Source of the DNA: Methanobacteriota archaeon
Lineage (GTDB): Archaea > Thermoplasmatota > Poseidoniia > Poseidoniales > Poseidoniaceae
DNA length: 49,273 nucleotides
NCBI GenBank assembly: GCA_004195515.1
Contig: PSPR01000005.1
Span: 1-49,273 of the forward strand
Direction of reading: 5' to 3'
Part shown: piece by piece, positions 8,325 to 15,562 of the stretch
Layout: every line of letters starts with the position of its first letter
Numbering within the stretch: position 1 is the stretch's first letter
The notes under the pieces: generated by a model
Databases searched by the model: none
Seen by the model: the letters and a program-made list of their open reading frames with translations, nothing else
What the model was told of the DNA's origin: nothing
Position numbers and translations under genes: made by a program

Positions 8325-9764
8325 GAAATCATCGAAGTCATCATCTGCAACCGAACTTCGCCTAACGGGTTCAGGGGTTTTTTGCGGCGGCTGTTGTTCT
8401 TCGGTAACAGCTCTTTTCTTTACAGAACGCCGTTTAACCGGTTTAGCTGCCTCGGTAGGACTTGCTGCCCTAGATGGTTGAGTTGCTATCGATGAACTCC
8501 TCATCGCTGAAGAAAAGTGTCCTTTCTTATCAGAAACAGACTCAGGTTGAGAATAAGTCTGGCCTCTTGATGGCCCAGAAGGGGCCGATGAAACCGGATT
8601 AACCGATGAAACCGAATTAACCGGTGAATGAGATACAACAGGTTCTACCGGTTCAATTTGAGAATCCACCATGTCGGCAGCAGACTCGGTGATGGTTACT
8701 CCACCACCCGAAAACTCGCCTGGGCCGCCGATTGAATGCCCGGAGGATAATACCGAATCAAGACTAAACCCTGCAAGTCGTTCTGAAGGTTCTTCATTGA
8801 TAACCTCTCTCTTAGGCGTCGCTTTTGGTTTGGCTCTAGTCTCAGAACTGGAACTGATGTTTTCCGCACGGTCCTTTTTGAGATCCTTTTTCATCTGAAC
8901 CGCTTTCTCAAAGCCTTCTCTTCCCAATAATGTCTTGGCGGTTGAAGTCGCACCTTGACGCATCAACATTGTCGATACGATGTACAAACCGAAACCGCCA
9001 CCGCCTGCTGCGATCATGAAGAAGAAGAGGAAAGTCCAGCCGCCAAATATATCGGTATCGCCCATAGACCATTCATCCTCATCGTCACCTTCCATTGTTA
9101 CAACGCCGGTTTCGGTGGTAATTTTGGTGATGACCATCGCATGTCCTTGACCGAGGACAACACAGCTATCATCGACTTCAATCGAACCTCGTGTGACGTT
9201 CAGGACATAGCCGTCGATGGTGATTGCTTGGTGCCAATCTTCGAGAATATTGAGATTATCGGCGATATTTTCCGAGCCAGGGATGATTCCAATGACTGCC
9301 CAATCGGCTTCAAATTCTGAAATTTTATTGCCGACTTTTTCTTGAGGGGTCAAGGGGCTAATCCACGGTTTTAAATCGACTCTTCCACCCTTACCTTCTT
9401 CGACATTTTTCGCCTCATTAAAACTCATTTTGTGAATGATGACCGATGCACCGATGGCTTGTTCGTGGTCAACCGCATCATCGGTATGACTTTCGTAGAT
9501 AATAGAGGTTAGCAATTGGCCGGTCACAGAAATTTTATTTCGGTCACAAATTGATTCTGAGTCAACCGAATAATCGATCAAATTAATGGTCTCATCATAT
9601 GCAACAGTACCGATTCCAGAATGGATTTTGGCATCTTTGCCAACGAATTCAACATGGATTTCTCCGGTTCCTTTGCCCCAGTCTGGGGTTGGTGCAGAAA
9701 GACATCCTGCCAAAATAAACATGGCGCAAAGCAGCAAAGCGAGTCGTACCCGAGTACCGGCCAT
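8316..9764 (-). CDS. Lipobox membrane protein with disordered cytoplasmic tail
   Basis: A protein of 482 residues, family not recognised. It starts with a lipoprotein signal (LALLLCAMFILAGC, lipobox LAGC, Cys near 21). An extracellular region of about 220 residues follows, then one membrane helix (GWTFLFFFMIAAGGGGFGLYIVS, split here by a Gly run). The cytoplasmic tail is about 215 residues, rich in Ser, Pro, Lys and Glu, and ends in an acidic patch (SSVADDDFDDFSL). The tail is probably disordered, with a low-complexity SPVNSVSSVNPVSS stretch. A seven-base inverted repeat lies directly upstream of the ATG. No function is assigned; a sensor or scaffold is one possibility. Confidence 0.75.
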   Translation of the reverse strand: MAGTRVRLALLLCAMFILAGCLSAPTPDWGKGTGEIHVEFVGKDAKIHSGIGTVAYDETINLIDYSVDSESICDRNKISVTGQLLTSIIYESHTDDAVDHEQAIGASVIIHKMSFNEAKNVEEGKGGRVDLKPWISPLTPQEKVGNKISEFEADWAVIGIIPGSENIADNLNILEDWHQAITIDGYVLNVTRGSIEVDDSCVVLGQGHAMVITKITTETGVVTMEGDDEDEWSMGDTDIFGGWTFLFFFMIAAGGGGFGLYIVSTMLMRQGATSTAKTLLGREGFEKAVQMKKDLKKDRAENISSSSETRAKPKATPKREVINEEPSERLAGFSLDSVLSSGHSIGGPGEFSGGGVTITESAADMVDSQIEPVEPVVSHSPVNSVSSVNPVSSAPSGPSRGQTYSQPESVSDKKGHFSSAMRSSSIATQPSRAASPTEAAKPVKRRSVKKRAVTEEQQPPQKTPEPVRRSSVADDDFDDFSL

Positions 9765-9765
9765 G

Positions 9766-9782
9766 AGGTACCTACGGTACCT
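9766..9782. promoter_or_regulatory. Perfect inverted repeat next to the lipoprotein start
   Basis: AGGTACC-TAC-GGTACCT is a perfect 7-bp palindrome with a three-base centre. It begins two bases upstream of the lipoprotein ATG (9762-9764, minus strand). GTACC occurs four times between 9746 and 9781, two of them inside the coding start. It could be an operator or a short 5' hairpin. Its core CCTACGG recurs in the hairpin upstream of coxB. Function is inferred only from position. Confidence 0.4.
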
Positions 9783-9848
9783 AGGACTTTGTGAACCCTT
9801 GGGTTTGTTTGGCTTTGTATTAGGTAAAATGTGTTGGGGGATTGGTGT

Positions 9849-9866
9849 GCGCGGAGAGAGATTCTC
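9849..9866 (-). repeat. Direct partial copy of the tRNA-Ser 3' end
   Basis: GCGCGGAGAGAGATTC at 9849-9864 matches the reverse complement of the tRNA-Ser 3' end (9993-10010) except for one missing AG pair. It lies about 130 bp beyond the 3' end of the tRNA, in the same orientation. The rest of 9783-9935 holds no recognisable gene. Confidence 0.7.
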
Positions 9867-9935
9867 ATCAATTAGTTATGTTGGGATTAGATTCTAATTG
9901 ATGACTACGCCGATAACGGTTGTACTGAATAAAAA

Positions 9936-9972
9936 TGTACAGTTCTCGACTAGTTCGAATCTCTCTCACCGC
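9936..9972 (+). repeat. Inverted copy of tRNA-Ser 3' half joined to the shared core
   Basis: Bases 9952-9972 (AGTTCGAATCTCTCTCACCGC, here quoted as its parts AGTTCGAAT and CTCTCTCACCGC) repeat the tRNA-Ser T-arm and acceptor 3' strand with a single mismatch, on the opposite strand to the tRNA. The tRNA transcript would therefore run into a complement of its own 3' end after a spacer of about 22 nt. The preceding bases (TGTACAGTTCTCGACTAG) form the core also found at the Leu and Arg loci. Confidence 0.85.
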
Positions 9973-9993
9973 TTGTTCTGAATAATATTGAAG

Positions 9994-10075
9994 CGCGGAG
10001 AGAGAGATTCGAACTCCCGTGTCAAGCGACACCGGCTTTCAAGGCCGGCGCAATACCAAACTTTGCGATCTCCGC
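9994..10075 (-). tRNA. tRNA-Ser (anticodon TGA)
   Basis: A class II tRNA with a long variable arm. The acceptor is GCGGAGA/TCTCCGC with discriminator G, as expected for archaeal tRNA-Ser. The anticodon arm is CCGGC-CTTGAAA-GCCGG, giving TGA. The variable arm is about TGTCGCTTGACAC. The T-arm is GGGAG-TTCGAAT-CTCTC. CCA is not encoded; the bases after G73 read CTT. Confidence 0.95.
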
Positions 10076-10119
10076 TTATAGCCGGTCCAGATGCCTTTTG
10101 CTCAAGACCTTTACCTCTC

Positions 10120-10407
10120 TCATTCTTCTTTTGAAGTTGCAATAATCGCTAAACCAAGCGCGCTCGCAATCAATCCAAAGGTGAATCCTGGAACACTATG
10201 ATCATCTGTATCTTTAGGATGATCGTGAGATGCCATCACGGTCTCAATATCGTGGGCAAATTCGGCCTCGTTCCACTGGTAACCGCTCCAAGATACGATT
10301 GGTTTCCATTCATTATCTAGGATGAAGGTAAGAACTGAATGCGCTACAGAACATCGTATTTGGGATTGGTATATCGCTATCATCGGTGCTATTTGGAGCC
10401 CAAGCAA
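10120..10407 (-). pseudogene. C-terminal part of the Sco-like protein, out of frame
   Basis: The reading frame contains VAHSVLTFILDNEWKPIVSW, SGYQWNEAEFAHDIETVMA and a C-terminal membrane helix (GFTFGLIASALGLAIIATS). The first part matches the end of a Sco1/SenC thioredoxin fold, including the copper-ligand His. The residues before VAHS read as noise, and the upstream frame ends in noise at the same place. Hence this is the true C-terminus of the gene at 10313-11461, separated by one extra base, probably near the TTT/GGG runs at 10359-10364. Whether the indel is real or a sequencing error cannot be told here. Confidence 0.75.
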
Positions 10408-11461
10408 TGTGCATTTGTTCGGTTAACAAATCCATTCCGCTTTGGCTCTCTTCCCAAGTCATACTGGTATCGTTCCAGAAGTGTAATTGCCACCACCATG
10501 AAAGATCCGCAGGTGCTGAAACATTATTTATCGAAGTCAAATAATGGCCAAAATCACTATCTGGAGTTTCAACTTCATCGAGTGCAGCGATGGTTTGGTG
10601 CCAAGCATTGATCTCAGAAATAACCGCGGTCGAAGAATTACCATCTAGTTGAACGATTGTCATACTTTCATTATTCAAGCCAGGAATTGGAATCATACTA
10701 TCATTGGTAGAATTTGGCGCGAAGGCTAGTCGCCCCACCTCGATACTATCGATGCCAACAGACACTTCTTCCCAAATGGAAGTTGAATCATTCCAAGAAT
10801 GTAATTGCCACCACCAAGAATAATCAGAAGGTGTAGAATCATTATTGATGCTCGATACGAAATGTCCATATTGAGATTCGCTGGCATTAAAGGTCCAATC
10901 CTCTTGGTGAGCAGAGGCAACAAATTGCTGCCAACCCATTGGCATTACTTCGCTTTCAAACGAGGTATTATTAGGCATTACTACCGTAACAGTATCGGAA
11001 TGATCCATGTCTCTGTCGATTGTAATCTCAACATCTTGAGTTTGGATGAAGAAGGCATCCCAAACCGGTTGAAGTTGTGCAGTTGTACCAGTTAGATGCG
11101 GCCAAGAAACATTGTGCTTCTCCATATAGGATTTGAAAACTTCAGGTGTGTCGATTGCTGGGTCGACGGTAATCGAAATGAATTCAACCTCTTCGGTTGA
11201 GACCATATTTTGTACCGATCTAAGTTTTTGAGTGATTGCAGGGCAAGCATCTTCACAGGTGGTAAAAATGAATGCGATCACCGTAGCTTCGGCTAAATTA
11301 CTCTGTAAAGAGTGAGGATTACCATCTTGGTCGGTCAATGTGAAATCTTCAATTTCAGGCCGAGATAATTGCAAACCAGTATACGAATTTCCACCTGCAC
11401 TAGATAGAGGCATGGTTGAAATCATCAATAAGCCAATCAGGCACAATGCAATCTTTCCCAT
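10313..11461 (-). CDS. Sco1/SenC-like copper chaperone with internal repeats, frameshifted 3' end
   Basis: A signal peptide (MGKIALCLIGLLMISTMPLS) leads into a Sco fold: FTLTDQDGNPHSL, then IFTTCEDACPAITQ with the copper-binding CxxxC, then ITVDPAIDTPEVF. Sco proteins deliver copper to the CuA centre of oxidase subunit II. After about residue 150 the fold is interrupted by some 220 residues holding two copies of a module with SWWWQLHSWND and SWWWQLHFWND. The modules resemble the DUF4430/transcobalamin-C fold (my inference). The Sco fold resumes in the other frame at 10407-10120. An upstream in-frame Met at 11482 is an alternative start. It is the last gene of the oxidase operon. Confidence 0.8.
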   Translation of the reverse strand: MGKIALCLIGLLMISTMPLSSAGGNSYTGLQLSRPEIEDFTLTDQDGNPHSLQSNLAEATVIAFIFTTCEDACPAITQKLRSVQNMVSTEEVEFISITVDPAIDTPEVFKSYMEKHNVSWPHLTGTTAQLQPVWDAFFIQTQDVEITIDRDMDHSDTVTVVMPNNTSFESEVMPMGWQQFVASAHQEDWTFNASESQYGHFVSSINNDSTPSDYSWWWQLHSWNDSTSIWEEVSVGIDSIEVGRLAFAPNSTNDSMIPIPGLNNESMTIVQLDGNSSTAVISEINAWHQTIAALDEVETPDSDFGHYLTSINNVSAPADLSWWWQLHFWNDTSMTWEESQSGMDLLTEQMHIAWAPNSTDDSDIPIPNTMFCSAFSSYLHPR

Positions 11462-11512
11462 AGATGATGGCCTTAGCCACATCTACTTCAATTGATAGGT
11501 TTACCATTCAAA

Positions 11513-11896
11513 TTAATTTGTAACGTAAGAGTAATCCCAGTCCGGAGTACACCAATTCGGCAAATCCATGATGCTGGCAGGATTGGATAATCCAATACCC
11601 CAAAGCATCAAGGCTGCGAATAGAAGTGGAAATATCGCGGTTCGGGTATAGATGATAGGGTCTCCTTTCAAATGCATGAAGAATCCCGCGATTCCGTAAA
11701 TCTTGATGATTCCAATCCCGATTAGAATTGCCCAAACGAGATTGACGCTCAATCCGGTAACATAAACTGCAGCTACCTCAAAAAACGTAAAAAACATCAG
11801 AATAAGGAAGTTTACAAAATAAACATCCTTACCCATCTTATCTGCTAATTTCTGGAATAATCCCGCAACTGGTCCTGTATATTTGTGTTCACTCAT
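11513..11896 (-). CDS. coxD: Cytochrome c oxidase subunit IV-like protein
   Basis: A protein of about 127 residues with three membrane helices (YFVNFLILMFFTFFEVAAVYV, LVWAILIGIGIIKIYGIAGFF, TAIFPLLFAALMLWGIG). The KIYGIAGFFMHLKGDP stretch, with a helix-end FMHL, fits the prokaryotic COX4 small-subunit family, which helps assemble the oxidase. The start at 11896 (MSEHKYTG) is supported by a Shine-Dalgarno GAGGTGA (11902-11908, minus strand) that overlaps the coxC stop. Upstream Mets in this frame lie inside coxC and are not credible. Confidence 0.8.
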   Translation of the reverse strand: MSEHKYTGPVAGLFQKLADKMGKDVYFVNFLILMFFTFFEVAAVYVTGLSVNLVWAILIGIGIIKIYGIAGFFMHLKGDPIIYTRTAIFPLLFAALMLWGIGLSNPASIMDLPNWCTPDWDYSYVTN

Positions 11897-11906
11897 CTCA
11901 ATCACC

Positions 11907-12896
11907 TCAGTACAAATAGAATGCTGGGAAGATGGCAACCCAAGCCAAATCCACAAAGTGCCAATACAAACCGAAATACTCGATTCCATGGCCGTTCTTT
12001 TCATCGTAGCCGACGGTATCAGCCTTGAATATCATGAATAACATTACTAGTAATCCAATGAATACGTGCAGACCGTGGGCGCCGGTAGCGATAAAGAAGA
12101 TCGAACCTGCTTGAGTTCCGATATCGAATCCTTCCGCAACCAGATGGCTCCACTCGATAATCTTCAAAATGATGAAGAGAGAACCGAGAAGCACGGTTGC
12201 GATCAGATAGTTTCGCACCGCTTTTTGCCGAGTCGGTAATAATCTGCGGACCCATTTTGTTTCCGATGGTTTCCAATCAACATCTTTAGCGGTCTTCAGC
12301 GCTAAGACAATTGTATAGGAAGATATGATTAGAGCAAATGTATTGACCGCTCCAGGCAATAGTGTCATTATATCGTGTCGAAGTAGGTCAGATGCAGTTG
12401 TGGTATCGACTGTTTTACAGCGTCCAGCATCAACTGCCCATTGAGTACACCAACCGGTTCTCATCCGCAGATATGCCGAGAAGAATGATGCGAAAACCAT
12501 AACTTCAGAAATTAGGAATACCCACATACCAGCCTTTCTGATATGTTGTCCTCCGAATGGTTTTCCAAGTGCTACTTGCTCCTTTGCACCGATCAGGTCT
12601 TCTCTCCACCAATTGCCGATTCCAATAATTAAAATTATGAATCCAGCACATGAAATTGCGAAGCCAACGTAATCTGCAGCTATGTCGATTCCAAGCATTG
12701 CTTTTGTAGTCTTCACAAATCCTTGGAAGCCCATCATAAAGAATAACAAACCAGTTGCCATCAATATCGGCGAAGCCGATCCATGATGATCACCATAACC
12801 ATCTCCATTGTCGTCATGTCCGTGGTCTTCAGGGCGGATACTATTGAAGAATCCAGCGATGATGTAAAACGCTCCGTAGATGAACGTCATAACCAT
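11907..12896 (-). CDS. coxC: Cytochrome c oxidase subunit III (main reading frame)
   Basis: The clear subunit III part is KAGMWVFLISEVMVFASFFS with the helix glutamate, then TFALIISSYTIVLALKTA and GAHGLHVFIGLLVMLFMIF and a last helix ending VDLAWVAIFPAFYLY. It stabilises the oxidase core. The frame is open upstream of the first Met at 12896 for a further 40-odd codons (EDYHQAEKSLEEATEKYEVA), which continue the coiled coil encoded by the gene piece at 13018-13254. The true protein therefore most likely begins at 13254 and has about 448 residues, with a +1 shift near 13036-13039. A His/Asp/Gly-rich loop (EDHGHDDNGDGYGDHHG) precedes the conserved part. Confidence 0.88.
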   Translation of the reverse strand: MVMTFIYGAFYIIAGFFNSIRPEDHGHDDNGDGYGDHHGSASPILMATGLLFFMMGFQGFVKTTKAMLGIDIAADYVGFAISCAGFIILIIGIGNWWREDLIGAKEQVALGKPFGGQHIRKAGMWVFLISEVMVFASFFSAYLRMRTGWCTQWAVDAGRCKTVDTTTASDLLRHDIMTLLPGAVNTFALIISSYTIVLALKTAKDVDWKPSETKWVRRLLPTRQKAVRNYLIATVLLGSLFIILKIIEWSHLVAEGFDIGTQAGSIFFIATGAHGLHVFIGLLVMLFMIFKADTVGYDEKNGHGIEYFGLYWHFVDLAWVAIFPAFYLY

Positions 12897-13017
12897 GATC
12901 GTCTTACCTGCAACGGTCCAAGTCAGGTATGAAAGATGGGCTTGTTCCTTATTATGCTCAGCGACTTCATACTTTTCAGTCGCTTCTTCGAGACTCTTTT
13001 CTGCTTGATGATAATCT

Positions 13018-13254
13018 TCAGCAAAGACACCGGTATTTTGTCGCTAGATGGAATTCGTCTTTTGCATCGACGTAATCGGCGTGGGCTTGTTCGTAAGGTT
13101 TGATGGTTTCGTCCCAGAAGCCGTGCATCACGGTTCCTAGACCAACTGTAAGAATTGTGAACGCAGCTAGGCCAATTCCGATAACCACCGCTCCGATAAT
13201 GACGGTCTTCATCCAGACCTCGTTCTTGACATCATGTAATCCGTGTCCACTCAT
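13018..13254 (-). CDS. N-terminal piece of CoxC: membrane helix plus coiled coil
   Basis: Starts MSGHGLHDVKNEVWMKTVI, with the ATG overlapping the coxA stop as ATGA (13251-13254). One membrane helix (TVIIGAVVIGIGLAAFTILT) is followed by a charged helix (YEQAHADYVDAKDEFHLAT). The frame then closes with KYRCLC. Dropping one A from the AAAA run (TTTT at 13036-13039 on the plus strand) makes it read on as HLATNTGVFAEDYHQAEKSL and into coxC without a stop. I therefore read this as the N-terminus of a long CoxC rather than a separate small subunit; a separate subunit is the alternative. Confidence 0.7.
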   Translation of the reverse strand: MSGHGLHDVKNEVWMKTVIIGAVVIGIGLAAFTILTVGLGTVMHGFWDETIKPYEQAHADYVDAKDEFHLATKYRCLC

Positions 13255-15557
13255 TGGCTCACATCCTCTGAATCGTTTTCTCCAATCGACCATAATTTCT
13301 TACTGATTCTATCGAGAATACCTGGTTCGTGCTCGTCGTCTTCGTTCGCATCCAACTGTGTTGGGATGACCGCAAAGGAAGGGGTCGGTGGCGGGCTGCT
13401 AGTAGCCCATTCGAGCGACCATCCACCCCATGGGTCCTTGCCGACTTTTTCTCCATTCTTGGACGAATAAATTAGGTTCCAAAGAAGAATTAATTGTGAT
13501 AGTCCAAAGATAAGTGCAAATATTGAAATTGACATATTTAATTCCGCAAACCCTGAATCTGCCGCATAGGTGTGGGTTCTGCGAGGCATACCCATTATTC
13601 CAACAGCATGCATTGGCCAGAACGCACCATTAAAAGATGTGAATGCGATTAAGAAGTGCCAAAGACCCATGGTTTCATTCAACTTGCGACCCATCGCCTT
13701 CGGGTACCAATAATAAATTCCAGAGAATAAACCGAATACAGTACCGCCGATGAATACGTAATGGAAGTGAGCGACGACGAAGTAACCATCGTGGAATTGA
13801 GTATCCAAACCTGCTACCGGGAAGAACATTCCAGATAGGCCACCTAGGGTAAATGTGATCAAGAATCCTAAGGACCACAAGGTGTGGGTTTTGAAGATTA
13901 GAGAACCGCCCCATAAGGTTGCAAGCCAGTTGAATATTTTCACACCGGTCGGTATTGCAACACCCATTGTGGTCAGCATGAAGATCGAACGCCAGTATGG
14001 ATCCATTCCGCTGGTTAACATGTGATGTCCCCAAACGATGAATCCGACAAGTCCGATTCCTACCATTGCGTAAACCATTGACTTGTAGCCAAAGATAGAG
14101 CGGCGAGCGCTGGTTGCCAGTACTTCTGAAACGATTCCAAACGAAGGAACTACGACAACGTAAACCTCAGGATGTCCGAAGAACCAGAACAGGTGCTGGA
14201 ATAGGAGCGGGTCGCCACCACTAGTGAAGAACACGGTTCCTATCGTGCTGTCGAATAGTAGGAATAATACACCGATTACGAAAGCGGGTAGGCTGACATA
14301 GAGCATGAATACACTGATGAGAACAGACCAAGTGAACAAGGGCATCTTCATCCAGGTAACTCCATGTGCGCGCATAGTGAATGTTGTAGTGACGAAGTTA
14401 ACACCGCTCAGAGTTGATGATGCGCCCAAAAGGGCGATTCCAGATATGAATGCAATAGTTCCTGAATTCGGACCTTGAGCGGTCCCTAAACCTGCTAGAG
14501 TGGAATAAGGTGGGTACATGACCCAGGTGATATCGGCGGATTCCCCGGACCAAACTCCAGCGAATATCAATGGTGCTGCTGCGACCAATAGCCAGAAACC
14601 AAGCGCATTGATCCTGGGGAATGCTAGATCTTGAGCGCCGATTTGCAAAGGCAAAATGTAATTCATAAATCCTGCAATCATCGGCATTGCTGCTAAGAAA
14701 ATCATTGTGGTTCCGTGTAATGTGAAGAATGAATTGTATTCATCCATTGTTAGGAATGTGTTTTCGGGTAAAGCCAATTGAATTCTGAACAATAATGCTA
14801 GAAGTCCACCGACCAAGAAGAAGAAGAAACCAAACAAAAAGTACAGCATTCCAATTTCTTTGTGGTCGTGAGTGGTTAACCATGGCTTTAGGTATGACCA
14901 AAAGTTTCCAATTGAGAATGTATCGGGATTACGAGTGTAGAATACCCACATAACCGCGACCAAAATCAATCCGACAGCTAAACCAATAACTGTCATGAAG
15001 ATGACAAGAGCACTAGCAGAAGGCGCCTTTGCGGAAGCATTTGGACCAGCGACATCGATTGATTTAGTTGCATAGCCGTCATTTGCATTTCCATCGCCGC
15101 CATTTACAGCATTGCCATGAATTAGGATTGTTGAAATCGCAGTATCGTCAGAGGGAGCGGTATAAACGAATGTCCAAGTATCGAAATTATTCAACTCCTC
15201 GGTATGGGTTAGGCCGCCGGACATTTCCTTTGCTGAATTACCTTGAGCATCTTCAACGTGAGCAAGAGTTCCACCTCCGGTGATGAGTATTCTGAATCCA
15301 GCAACATTACCGTTATCATCGGTCGCACGGACCAATGTGGGGTTGGTTACCGTTACATTGAATGTATATTCAGCGCCAGCTTCGAATACTTCAGGAAGTC
15401 CATCGACTGTGATTTTAGTATTAGAGGATTGGTCGTGACAATAACAGCCTTTGTCAGCATCGGAGCCGATTCCAGTTGGAAGAGCATTCATCTGAGGAAC
15501 AGCAAATAGTGCAAGCATCAATAATGCTAGAACTGCAATAGATCGAGTATGTTTCAT
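13251..15557 (-). CDS. coxA: Cytochrome c oxidase subunit I with an N-terminal extracellular domain
   Basis: A protein of 768 residues. Residues 1-25 are a signal peptide. About 30-170 form an extra domain (KGCYCHDQSSNT, then FEAGAEYTFNVTVTNPT) of Reeler/choice-of-anchor V type, then a membrane helix. The catalytic core follows: SFFTLHGTTM (heme a ligand), FFGHPEVYVVVVPSFG (CuB His with the cross-linked Tyr, and the A1-type proton-channel Glu), GHHMLTSG (CuB His pair) and VVAHFHYVF (heme a3 and a ligands). It reduces oxygen to water and pumps protons. Standard CoxA is about 530-560 residues; the excess is the N-terminal fusion. It overlaps coxC by ATGA. Confidence 0.95.
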   Translation of the reverse strand: MKHTRSIAVLALLMLALFAVPQMNALPTGIGSDADKGCYCHDQSSNTKITVDGLPEVFEAGAEYTFNVTVTNPTLVRATDDNGNVAGFRILITGGGTLAHVEDAQGNSAKEMSGGLTHTEELNNFDTWTFVYTAPSDDTAISTILIHGNAVNGGDGNANDGYATKSIDVAGPNASAKAPSASALVIFMTVIGLAVGLILVAVMWVFYTRNPDTFSIGNFWSYLKPWLTTHDHKEIGMLYFLFGFFFFLVGGLLALLFRIQLALPENTFLTMDEYNSFFTLHGTTMIFLAAMPMIAGFMNYILPLQIGAQDLAFPRINALGFWLLVAAAPLIFAGVWSGESADITWVMYPPYSTLAGLGTAQGPNSGTIAFISGIALLGASSTLSGVNFVTTTFTMRAHGVTWMKMPLFTWSVLISVFMLYVSLPAFVIGVLFLLFDSTIGTVFFTSGGDPLLFQHLFWFFGHPEVYVVVVPSFGIVSEVLATSARRSIFGYKSMVYAMVGIGLVGFIVWGHHMLTSGMDPYWRSIFMLTTMGVAIPTGVKIFNWLATLWGGSLIFKTHTLWSLGFLITFTLGGLSGMFFPVAGLDTQFHDGYFVVAHFHYVFIGGTVFGLFSGIYYWYPKAMGRKLNETMGLWHFLIAFTSFNGAFWPMHAVGIMGMPRRTHTYAADSGFAELNMSISIFALIFGLSQLILLWNLIYSSKNGEKVGKDPWGGWSLEWATSSPPPTPSFAVIPTQLDANEDDEHEPGILDRISKKLWSIGENDSEDVSQ

Positions 15558-15562
15558 TTAAC

